A stretch of 64,000 bases of DNA from Pseudoselenomonas ruminantium (GTDB lineage: Bacteria > Bacillota > Negativicutes > Selenomonadales > Selenomonadaceae). Positions 38,501 through 46,517 of the stretch are shown here, piece by piece. The stretch covers positions 1 through 64,000 of the forward strand of contig SVBZ01000016.1 of assembly GCA_015058575.1 (NCBI GenBank), given 5' to 3'. The notes under the pieces were generated by a model that searched no databases, had not been told where the DNA came from, and was given only the letters and a program-made list of their open reading frames with translations. The stretch's first letter is position 1. The number at the start of each line of letters is the position of its first letter. Both the position numbers and the translations under genes were made by a program.

Positions 38501-41500
38501 TGAAAAACACCTATGACCGCGATGGCCGCGTGACGCGTCAGGCCATGATAACGGGCGGTGAGTATGTCTATTTCTACGACCCGCAGAACCGGCAGAATAC
38601 CTATACTGAGGTGCATACGGGCCAGCGGCTGACCATCCACTACAACCGGCAGCAGCTCGTGGAGGCCATCGATTATCCCGATGGTACGACTGAGGCCTTT
38701 GGCTACGATGCCTGGGAGAACCAGGTTTATCAGAAAGACCGTCTGGGCCGTGAGACGCGGCGCACGTACAATGCGCAGGGACAGCTGCTCAAGGAGGAAC
38801 GTCCGGATGGACTGATTACGACCCATACCTATGGTGAACAGGGAGAGTGCCTGCATATAAAGGACAATCTGGGCGGGGAAATCTGCTGCCGCTATACGAA
38901 GCAGGGCTGGCTGGAAGAGAAGCGCACGAAGCAGTCGGCCGGCAGCTGGCAGGTGGAAAGCTACACATACGACTATAGGGGACGTATGGGCAGCAAAAAG
39001 GTAAACGGTCAGGAAACGATCTATGAGTATCAGGATAACTTGCCTGTGCCGTATGTCATGGTGACGCCCTGCGGCGATGAATTCCGCTATGAGTATGATG
39101 CCGTCAACCGGCTGATGGCAATCCAAAGCAAATTCGGTGAGCGCAGTTTCGGCTATGATATATTTGACCATATCGTAGCGGATATCGATGCGCTGGGGAA
39201 TAGCTACGAGGCAGTTTACGACCTGATGGGGAATCTGTGCCGGGAATACAGTCCCAATGAAAATGCCCGCAAGGATTCGCGCTGCTGGCGCTATGCCTAT
39301 GACGGCATGGATAACCCCATCCGCACAGAAAGTCCGCTGGGGATTGTTTATATCAAAGAATATGACGGCGAAAGCCGCCTGACTAAAGAGATCCATCCGG
39401 AATCCTGGGACGAGGAAACAAAGACCGGGGCTGGCACTACCTATGATTACGATGCCGATGGCCGCAAAATCCGTACCCACTATCCCGATGGCGGCGTGGA
39501 ACGGCTTTTCTACGATGCGGAAGGGAACCTCATCAAAAAGGTAACGCCAAATCACTATGACGCGCAAACAGATGATGGCGCCGGTATCACCTATACGTAT
39601 GATGCAGGCAACAACCGTACATCCGTGACCGATGCGGATGGCAATTGCATTGAGGTGGCCCGCTACGATGCCAAAGGCCGCTGTATCTACCATCAGGATG
39701 CTGGCCAGCTCATTGCGAGCCGGGAGGGCATGGTCTATGCTACGACGTATCGCTATGACTTAGCCGGCAACAAGCTGGAGGAGCGCAAAGCCGTAGCCGA
39801 AAAAGATGGTGCCATCCAGTACAGCCTGCGGCGCTGGACGTATGATGCGAACAACAACATCACGGAGGAAAAGACCTGGCTGACGCCCAAAAGCGAAACA
39901 AGTGCCAGCGGCCTGACGCGGACTATCCGGAAGGAATACGACGCACAGAACCGGCTGGTTCGCGTGACTGACAACCTTGGCGCGGAGGTCAAATACACCT
40001 ACAACAGCATCGGCAAGCGGACGGAGGAGAAAAGGAAAATCAACGGCGAAGAAACGCAGTACATCAAGTACGCGTACGATGCCGCTGGCCGCCTGCTGGA
40101 GCGGGCAGAAAAACGCAATCCCAAGCGTAACCGCAAGTGGTGGGCGACAACCAGCTATGCCTACGATGCCGATGGCAACATCACGGAGATACAATTGCCC
40201 GATGGCAGCAAAATCCAACGCGCCTATGATGCTATGGACAGGCTGACCACTGAAACGGTAGTGGATAACGCCTCGGGGCAGCAAAATATGACGCGGTTTG
40301 CCTACGACAAGGCAGGCAACATCATCCGCATTACAGATGATTGCGGCCGCGACGAAAAATTCGCCTACAACCTGATGAACCAGCGGACCGAAGAAATCAG
40401 CAGTGAAGGCCGCACGCAGAAAATTGTCTACGATAAAGAAGGAAATATCACGGAGCGGCAGCTGCCGCAAGATATGTCGTACCGCTATCAATACGATAGC
40501 GCTGGCAGGCTGACAGCAGTCATCGGCAACGATGGCAAGCTGCTCGAAACCGTCGCCTATGATCGCGCGGGTCGCCGCATCAAGGTGGAGACCGCTGGTG
40601 GCAGTGGCGCAAGCTACGCCTACACCGCCGCAGGCTGGCAGACAAGAATCGAAACTAAGGGCGGTGCCAGCCAGGCCTATCACTACGATGCCCAGGGCAA
40701 TGTCACAGGCATCGTTGACGGCAACGGCAATGAAACGAGCTACGTCCTCGACAGCTGGGGCCGCATCACGGAAATCCGCAAAGCGGATGGCAGCAAAGAA
40801 AACTACGCCTACGACTTTGCGGGCAACATCACCGAAGCTGTCGATGGCAACGGCAACAAGCGGACGTATGCGTATGACGATAACAATCAGCTGAAGTGCA
40901 TCACCTACCCCGACGGCAGTCAGGAGCAGTATCACTACACCGCCGATGGTAAACTAATCAAATTCCAAGACCGCAATGGTATAACGAATGAGTACCAGTG
41001 GAATGTCTACGGCAGTCTTATCGAGCGCAAGGCAGGCAATCTGCGCAATAGCTATGAATATGCACCCAATGGCCAGCTCACTGCCGCCATCGCAGGCGGC
41101 ATGGACTACCGCTACACCTACGACAAAGATGGCCTGCTGCTCACGAAGAAAGCCAGCGGCAGGACACTGCTGGCCTATACCTACGATGAGCTGGGCCGTA
41201 AGATAAGCCAGACTGACATTACAGGCCAGCAAGTCAACTACCGATTTGACAAGTCAAATCAACTCGTTGACATATGCAACGAAGTTGACCAGTCAATGGT
41301 CAAATTCACCCGCGATGCCGATGGCGCCATCCAAAAGATAACCCACGCCAACGGCATGTGGCAGGATATTGCCTATGACGCGGATAAGAATATAACGAGC
41401 CTGACGGTAACCACGCCCGATAAAATCCTTGCCCAGAACACCTACCGCTACGACGGCAACGGCCAAAGAATCGAGAAAAACGAGCTGGCGGGCAAGACAC

Positions 41501-42618
41501 TCTATACCTATGACAGTCTGAACCGTCTACAGCAGGCAGAATATCCAACCTATACGGAGCGATTCAGCTACGACCAAGCGGGGAATCGGCTGACTAGAAC
41601 GGCGAAAGATATCGAGGAGCAGTATATCTACGATGTCAACAACCGATTGACAAGTCAAATCGTCAACGGACAGGTGGAAAACTATCGCTACGATAACGCA
41701 GGCAATCTGCTAAGTGATGGCAACAACACCTACGAATATGACGCCTTCCGCAGAACGAGCAAAGTGACCACGAGAACAGGCCTAACGCAAATAAACCGCT
41801 ACGATGCCGAAGGCCTCCGTTACGAAATGGAAGAAAACGGCAAGCTTGTGCAGTTTATCTTTAACGAGAACAAGGAAGTGATAACGGAAGAAACAGAAGG
41901 CAACATCACAAGATTAATCCGTACCAGCGACCTTTGGGCAAGAGAATCCGAACCAGAGAAAACTTGGTATCACTATGCAAGTGATGAACAGGGAAGTACC
42001 ATCTTCCTCACGGATGAACAAAGTAATGTAAAAAATCGCTACACCTACGATGCATTCGGTAATACAATAGAAGCGGAGGAACAGATTCCCAACCGCTACC
42101 AATACACCGGCCAGCAGCTAGACCCGCTAACCCAGCAATACTATCTGCGTGCAAGATTCTATAATCCAGCAATTGCCAGATTTACGCAGGAAGATGAATA
42201 TCACGGCGATGGGCTGAATCTCTATGTTTACTGTGCGAATAACCCCGTGGATTATTATGATCCAAGTGGGTATTATAAGAATCCTGTTGAAGAATCAAGG
42301 AGAGCAGCGTTCAGACATGCTAAACGAGATGCCGGGATTAATGTTTCTAGTCAGCCTGTTAAAGTTGAGCGTGTAAAATATTATGATGAATTTGGAGAAG
42401 CTAGAAAAGGTAAGAATGGTCAACTTATTTGGTCGCGCCAATATTATTATAAAAACAATCGTGGTGAAACGATTATAATACAAGAACATCAAGATGGTCA
42501 TGTATTTGTGGATGGTAAGGGAACTCAAGGACCTCATTTTAATGTAAGGCCAGAAAATAATCCACATACAGGTACAGTTGAGGGGGCTTTAAAACATTAT
42601 GGATATAAAAGAAGATGA
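35566..42618 (+). CDS. VgrG-Rhs fusion polymorphic toxin (2350 aa), C-terminal HNH/EndoVII-like nuclease
   Basis: VgrG-like N-terminus; hydrophobic AALEMVPVLGNFMSLYDAYQDAKQGNWGMMALDLFCAIPGPG; DUF6531-like VGDPVDAVTGSFLLHTTDM; many YD repeats; core RYQYTGQQLDPLTQQYYLRARFYNPAIARFTQEDEYHGDGLNLYVYCANNPVDYYDPSGY; toxin tail GHVFVDGKGTQGPHFNVRP. Confidence 0.88.
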   Translation: MEQTPLGWVRLSGISYRRIEELEICEQAGQHGKCRLLLCMDEAFGNQDVLRLEQQAVTVTAGEAVLFHGVIVSCQLTSQAGENRLLLVLYTSSYLLDIGKKSRTFQSESKTLGSIAGSIAAPYKADVQVQADETVSRLVYQEEQTDWEFLCRLAESTGRYTFADAKSCGIRISLGYIPFRQKELSIEDHVLGKQVLLGKCSGVKQNIDDFTAPCYYTVTTIDSPDLTLGAGYGIKNGPRDQIVMRSHIEALAGMLVNHLEVVNKEGCRVAADEQQRDAQRGRYLGGRILAVDGTNVKVHFDVDAEQAEEEACWIPYENVVNNYMYSMPDVGDKVFVYFEENGKKMAQGSHRSSTEGNSDYDTPENRSLTSTNNLLQFQPGSVILQAGRQGVNTSEIDMSDAAGISIHSTQDISFWADRDITVQAAQSKTPEQHGQPAADYVKGIADYMAHGGDNIPVDMGSDAEIGADVDALKASSAAAEPVVASGQAQACDAATGTTHAAAEPSPEAADTPAAGIIQATGKDAVAMQVGASSIVIAKEGVIEINTPVFEQSGYIKGAHEIAADHMDAEQANQVAKDIVWAALEMVPVLGNFMSLYDAYQDAKQGNWGMMALDLFCAIPGPGNMAKGLKAGAKGLKAAEDIGKVGKVAVKAGEGMLKAAEAMEKVDKSIKGIVKSIEHVKTGAGKLTAEAGLKAGRAGDDVAKGLTDAGKALPDGAKVLPDAAKGRTALQGREAKNAADALSDAKNTMKSADDLGGKVAQVEKKVGDPVDAVTGSFLLHTTDMVLKDLGEDFVLTRCYESLYENKGQHLGSRWLINVGMCLSRSDDHITVLMPDLHLEKFRCQADGSWQNQRGGSEALQLTETEAGYQLAVPAKRKRYTFDEKGKLMSMQTNQQAPVTISYRGDFIDHITLACGQKVQFTYEQDKIRTIKDPLGRVLRYEYAGDLLTKVIYSEWGSFVYTYDDAGRILTVTDLNGKTYVKNTYDRDGRVTRQAMITGGEYVYFYDPQNRQNTYTEVHTGQRLTIHYNRQQLVEAIDYPDGTTEAFGYDAWENQVYQKDRLGRETRRTYNAQGQLLKEERPDGLITTHTYGEQGECLHIKDNLGGEICCRYTKQGWLEEKRTKQSAGSWQVESYTYDYRGRMGSKKVNGQETIYEYQDNLPVPYVMVTPCGDEFRYEYDAVNRLMAIQSKFGERSFGYDIFDHIVADIDALGNSYEAVYDLMGNLCREYSPNENARKDSRCWRYAYDGMDNPIRTESPLGIVYIKEYDGESRLTKEIHPESWDEETKTGAGTTYDYDADGRKIRTHYPDGGVERLFYDAEGNLIKKVTPNHYDAQTDDGAGITYTYDAGNNRTSVTDADGNCIEVARYDAKGRCIYHQDAGQLIASREGMVYATTYRYDLAGNKLEERKAVAEKDGAIQYSLRRWTYDANNNITEEKTWLTPKSETSASGLTRTIRKEYDAQNRLVRVTDNLGAEVKYTYNSIGKRTEEKRKINGEETQYIKYAYDAAGRLLERAEKRNPKRNRKWWATTSYAYDADGNITEIQLPDGSKIQRAYDAMDRLTTETVVDNASGQQNMTRFAYDKAGNIIRITDDCGRDEKFAYNLMNQRTEEISSEGRTQKIVYDKEGNITERQLPQDMSYRYQYDSAGRLTAVIGNDGKLLETVAYDRAGRRIKVETAGGSGASYAYTAAGWQTRIETKGGASQAYHYDAQGNVTGIVDGNGNETSYVLDSWGRITEIRKADGSKENYAYDFAGNITEAVDGNGNKRTYAYDDNNQLKCITYPDGSQEQYHYTADGKLIKFQDRNGITNEYQWNVYGSLIERKAGNLRNSYEYAPNGQLTAAIAGGMDYRYTYDKDGLLLTKKASGRTLLAYTYDELGRKISQTDITGQQVNYRFDKSNQLVDICNEVDQSMVKFTRDADGAIQKITHANGMWQDIAYDADKNITSLTVTTPDKILAQNTYRYDGNGQRIEKNELAGKTLYTYDSLNRLQQAEYPTYTERFSYDQAGNRLTRTAKDIEEQYIYDVNNRLTSQIVNGQVENYRYDNAGNLLSDGNNTYEYDAFRRTSKVTTRTGLTQINRYDAEGLRYEMEENGKLVQFIFNENKEVITEETEGNITRLIRTSDLWARESEPEKTWYHYASDEQGSTIFLTDEQSNVKNRYTYDAFGNTIEAEEQIPNRYQYTGQQLDPLTQQYYLRARFYNPAIARFTQEDEYHGDGLNLYVYCANNPVDYYDPSGYYKNPVEESRRAAFRHAKRDAGINVSSQPVKVERVKYYDEFGEARKGKNGQLIWSRQYYYKNNRGETIIIQEHQDGHVFVDGKGTQGPHFNVRPENNPHTGTVEGALKHYGYKRR

Positions 42619-43072
42619 AATCTTATGGTATAAAATCACTGAAAAACACTTTTTTATCGAAAAACTTTATGGAGGAGAAATACCTGAGTTAAAAGGAATA
42701 AAAATACAATCATTAAATGTAAATCTTAGGAAAGATGAAAAATATATTTCATCTGCACAGTTGAGTGTGATTATAAAAGGTGTTCCCAAGAATATACCGC
42801 CTAAGTGGGTAGCAAGGGAAGTTAATGGGGTAGAGCTTGTATTAGAAATATTAAAAATATCAGGTATTCATATTGTTTCGTCGGATGAATGTGAAAGTAA
42901 TATAACTATAGGACAATCTGAAAGTCAGATAACTATAAAACTAGATGGCGAGATGGATGGAGAGATAATATGCCCAGTTGAGTATTCTTATTATGTGGAA
43001 AATAGAAGAGAAAAAATTGATAATAATTATTTGGCAATAAAAGAAATAAGAGGTGTTATGATTGATACGTGA
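42599..43072 (+). CDS. Cognate immunity protein candidate (Imm50-like)
   Basis: Starts within last codons of the Rhs gene; IPELKGIKIQSLNVNLR...VPKNIPPKWVAREVNGVELVLEI. Confidence 0.6.
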   Translation: MDIKEDEILWYKITEKHFFIEKLYGGEIPELKGIKIQSLNVNLRKDEKYISSAQLSVIIKGVPKNIPPKWVAREVNGVELVLEILKISGIHIVSSDECESNITIGQSESQITIKLDGEMDGEIICPVEYSYYVENRREKIDNNYLAIKEIRGVMIDT

Positions 43073-43454
43073 ATTGGAACAAATAGCAGGGCGTAAAGAT
43101 GTTAAAACATTGCATGACATTTTTATCAATCCAGTTTTAATTGAAGATTGCCTAATAGATTCGGTGAAATATTCAAATAGAAATGCTATGGTTGGAGGAT
43201 ATATAAAAAAATCAGTTGATATGTCCCGAGATGGTTATTTGAATGATACATATGTATATTATTGGCTTTGCTTGGAGAATATAAGAAAGGTGGAAATAAT
43301 GGAAACTTATGTAATACAGTCTTTTAAGATTGAAACAAAAGGAAGTTGTGTTTTATTAGAAGCAGGTAATGGCTTGATAATTGTTGCTGATAAAGTAAGA
43401 CTTGATAGCATTACGCCTACTTGGTGTAAAGATTTAAATTCTAATATAATTTAA
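43062..43454 (+). CDS. Second immunity-type protein candidate
   Basis: TTG start overlapping the preceding gene; AT-rich small ORF. Confidence 0.5.
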   Translation: MIRELEQIAGRKDVKTLHDIFINPVLIEDCLIDSVKYSNRNAMVGGYIKKSVDMSRDGYLNDTYVYYWLCLENIRKVEIMETYVIQSFKIETKGSCVLLEAGNGLIIVADKVRLDSITPTWCKDLNSNII

Positions 43455-43527
43455 AATGATAAAGGGAGTTGCATGTAATATTAACGTGTAGAAATCCGTC
43501 GCGTATAAGATATTAAAAGAAATAGGG

Positions 43528-43995
43528 ATGATGTTTTTGGATATTAAAGAAATGGAAACGATATTATATAAAACTCGAGAACTGATGACAGAGAGTGATG
43601 TTGCATTATATGAAAAAACAATAGCAGAAATATGTTCATATAATAATCCTAAATATATTGTTAATATGTGCATTGGATTTTATGACGATACTGAAGATGA
43701 GGAAATAATGTTTGGGTTGGTTCATGCGATTGAAAGTATAGGAGGAGATAATTTATATTGGACATTTGTGGGGATAGAGTATATGAAGGAAGCTAGAAAT
43801 TGGAGTAAGATTATTTTATACAGAATACTTAATGATGAGGAGGAAATAAAAAAAGTTCCAAGTGTAATGGATGCTTTACCACAAAAAAATAGAAAGTATA
43901 TAATTGATTTGTTGGGAGAAATAAAAGATGAAGATTATGATATGTTTAGCCGAAGTGTTGACTTTATATTAGGACAAATGAAAATGAATAAATAG
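43528..43995 (+). CDS. Imm30-like immunity protein candidate
   Basis: DDTEDEEIMFGLVHAIESIGG...ARNWSKIILYRILNDEEE. Confidence 0.55.
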   Translation: MMFLDIKEMETILYKTRELMTESDVALYEKTIAEICSYNNPKYIVNMCIGFYDDTEDEEIMFGLVHAIESIGGDNLYWTFVGIEYMKEARNWSKIILYRILNDEEEIKKVPSVMDALPQKNRKYIIDLLGEIKDEDYDMFSRSVDFILGQMKMNK

Positions 43996-44010
43996 TTCTT
44001 GAAAAATGTT

Positions 44011-44046
44011 ATAAAAGGCCATAAGAAGACTTGTGGCCTTTTTATA
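44011..44046 (+). terminator. Hairpin terminator
   Basis: aaaaggccataagaagacttgtggcctttttat. Confidence 0.75.
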
Positions 44047-44137
44047 ATATTAGGATATTATCCAATAACAGTCAGCGAGTATTTTTATTTCAATTGGCCC
44101 ATGAGACGCGGAGCAATTACATTACTTAGGGACATCA

Positions 44138-44416
44138 AAAGTAAATTTGGAGAGCGCAGTTTCTGCTGTGATATATTTGACCATATTGTAGTAGATATAT
44201 CTATGCCAAAGAATATGACGGCGAAAGCCGCCTGACCAAAGAGATCCATCCGGAATCCTGGGAAGAGGAAACAAAGACTGGGGCTGGCACCACCTATGAC
44301 TACGATGCCGATGGCCGCAAAATCCGTACCCACTATCCCGATGGCGGCGTGGAACGGCTTTTCTACGATGCGGAAAGGAACCTCATCCAAAAGGTAACAC
44401 ATACGACAAAGACGGC
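44138..44416 (+). pseudogene. Rhs core fragment with internal deletions
   Basis: 44141-44200 matches about 39131-39195, then jumps to sequence matching about 39354-39540, then joins sequence matching about 41120. Confidence 0.8.
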
Positions 44417-45982
44417 TTGCCGCTCAATAAGAAAGCCAGCGGCAGGACACTGCTGGCCTATACCTACGACGAGCTGGGCCGCAAGATAAGCCAGACTGAC
44501 ATTACAGGCCGGCAAGTCAGATACCGATTTGACAAGTCAAATCACTTAGTTGATATGTGCAACGAACTTGACCAGTCAATTGTCAAATTTACCCGTGACG
44601 CCGATGGTGCTATCCAAAAGATAACCCATGCCAACGGCATGTGGCAGGATATTGCCTATGACGCGGATAAGAATATAACGAGCCTGACGGTAGCCACGCC
44701 CGATAAAATCCTTGCGCAGAACACCTACCGCTACGACGGCAACGGCCAGCGCATCGAGAAAAACGAGCTGGCGGGCAAGACCCTCTACACCTATGACAGC
44801 CTGAATCGCCTGGAACAAGCAGAATATCCGACCTATACGGAGCGATTCAGCTATGACCAAGCGGGGAATCGGCTGACTAGAACGGCGAAAGACATCGAGG
44901 AGCAGTATGTTTATGATGTCAACAACCGTCTGACAAGACGAACCGTCAACGGACAGGTGGAAAACTATCGCTACGATAACGCAGGCAATCTGCTGCAAGA
45001 CGGCAACAACACCTACGAATACGACGCGTTCCGCAGAACCAGCAAGGTAACGACGAAAGCTGGTATAACGCAAATAAACCGCTACGATGCCGAAGGCCTG
45101 CGCTGCGAAATGGAAGAAAACGGCAAGCTCGTACAGTTTATCTTCAACGAAAATAAGGAAGTGATAACGGAACAGGAAGGGGAAAACATCACCCGACTAA
45201 TTCGCACCAGCGAACTCTGGGCGATGGAAGCCAACCCCGAGAAGACCTGGTACCACTATGCTAGCGACGAACAGGGAAGTACCGTATTCATCACAGATGA
45301 GCAAGGCGATGTAAAGAATCGCTACACCTACGATGCATTCGGTAATACAATAGAAGCGGAAGAACAAATCCCGAACCGCTACCAATACACCGGCCAGCAG
45401 CTAGACCCAATAACCCAGCAATACTACCTGCGCGCAAGATTCTACAACCCAGCCATCGCCCGATTTACGCAGGAAGACGAATACCACGGCGACGGGCTGA
45501 ATCTCTATGCCTACTGTGCGAACGACCCTGTGGATTATTATGATCCGAGTGGGTATTATAAGAATCCATGGGGGCTTACTGCAAAGGATATTCCTACATC
45601 AAAAAATGGAGGGTTTGATAAATTCTTTAATTCATTAACACCGGATGAATTGGATGAATTATGGAAAGATAAATCGATTAGGAAAAAAATTGAGAGAAAT
45701 TTACGATATCCAGGAGGAATGCATGAATGGCATATGGTATCGAGAACTCCAACATTTAAACGGTGGGGCCTATCTGCTGAAGATATAAAAACAATGAGAA
45801 CGAAGATTTCGAATGTAGAATTTATTAATCCTTCTGGATTGCATGGAAAACTTGGGTCAACCAAGGCACATAATGAGATCCTGGGGATAATTGATTCCTC
45901 AATCGATTATAACATGTTTAAGCGACGTTTGAACAATTGGTCAAACTATCGATTAAAAGGTGGGGTTAATAGCCTGCCGTAA
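44417..45982 (+). CDS. Orphan Rhs C-terminal cassette (rhsCT copy B) with a distinct toxin tail
   Basis: Core near-identical to 41140-42285, then divergent GGMHEWHMVSRTPTFKRWGLSAEDIKTMRTKISNVEFINPSGLHGKLGSTKAHNEILGII. Confidence 0.75.
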   Translation: MPLNKKASGRTLLAYTYDELGRKISQTDITGRQVRYRFDKSNHLVDMCNELDQSIVKFTRDADGAIQKITHANGMWQDIAYDADKNITSLTVATPDKILAQNTYRYDGNGQRIEKNELAGKTLYTYDSLNRLEQAEYPTYTERFSYDQAGNRLTRTAKDIEEQYVYDVNNRLTRRTVNGQVENYRYDNAGNLLQDGNNTYEYDAFRRTSKVTTKAGITQINRYDAEGLRCEMEENGKLVQFIFNENKEVITEQEGENITRLIRTSELWAMEANPEKTWYHYASDEQGSTVFITDEQGDVKNRYTYDAFGNTIEAEEQIPNRYQYTGQQLDPITQQYYLRARFYNPAIARFTQEDEYHGDGLNLYAYCANDPVDYYDPSGYYKNPWGLTAKDIPTSKNGGFDKFFNSLTPDELDELWKDKSIRKKIERNLRYPGGMHEWHMVSRTPTFKRWGLSAEDIKTMRTKISNVEFINPSGLHGKLGSTKAHNEILGIIDSSIDYNMFKRRLNNWSNYRLKGGVNSLP

Positions 45983-46058
45983 GAATTGCGGATTTTATGA
46001 ATATACTGTATGCTATGAGTTGATAAAAAATTAATGATTGTGTTTTAGGAGGAGTACA

Positions 46059-46448
46059 ATGGAACAGCAATATGTATCTATTTGGTTCGGAAAATCTAAA
46101 AATGAAGATGAATTCTATAAGTTTACGGAGTTCGCCTTTGAAGAAGATGTTGATGAAGATGATGAATATGATGGCTATAAGTGTGAGTTTGCAAAGGAGT
46201 TTGATATTGATTTAAATGATATAGATGAAGACTTTATGGAAGTAAATTATTCGGAAAGTATGACATCGTTGAGTAAACTTTTGGAAGGCTGTTCATATTA
46301 TGATACTTTTAAAGAACGGATAAAAGATAATTTATTGGATAGTATGAATGGTAATAGCGTTGTCCTTTTGTACGATTATGAATATAAAGGCAAAAAAAAG
46401 AAAAAGCACGGAATGACATTTGTTGGAATATTTGAGTATAAAAAATAA
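46059..46448 (+). CDS. Imm22-like (DUF4284) immunity protein
   Basis: YVSIWFGKSKNEDEFYKFTEFAFEEDVDEDDEYDGYKCEFAKEFDIDLNDIDEDFMEV...SLSKLLEGCSYYDTF. Confidence 0.72.
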   Translation: MEQQYVSIWFGKSKNEDEFYKFTEFAFEEDVDEDDEYDGYKCEFAKEFDIDLNDIDEDFMEVNYSESMTSLSKLLEGCSYYDTFKERIKDNLLDSMNGNSVVLLYDYEYKGKKKKKHGMTFVGIFEYKK

Positions 46449-46461
46449 AGGATGATATTTT

Positions 46462-46506
46462 AAAGCTGTGTGCTAATGTTAATGGATTGGTGCACAGCTG
46501 TTTTTT
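46462..46506 (+). terminator. Hairpin terminator
   Basis: agctgtgtgctaatgttaatggattggtgcacagctgtttttt. Confidence 0.65.
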
Positions 46507-46517
46507 GCTAGGAGTAA

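Noticed and set aside
38029-40935. 554-aa and 391-aa antisense ORFs opposite Rhs YD repeats
   Set aside because: Repetitive IVIG-type translation arises from the complement of YD-repeat codons
28850-42618. Prophage interpretation of the VgrG cluster
   Set aside because: No capsid, portal, terminase, sheath, tube or integrase genes; Rhs, PAAR-like and immunity genes fit a toxin island better
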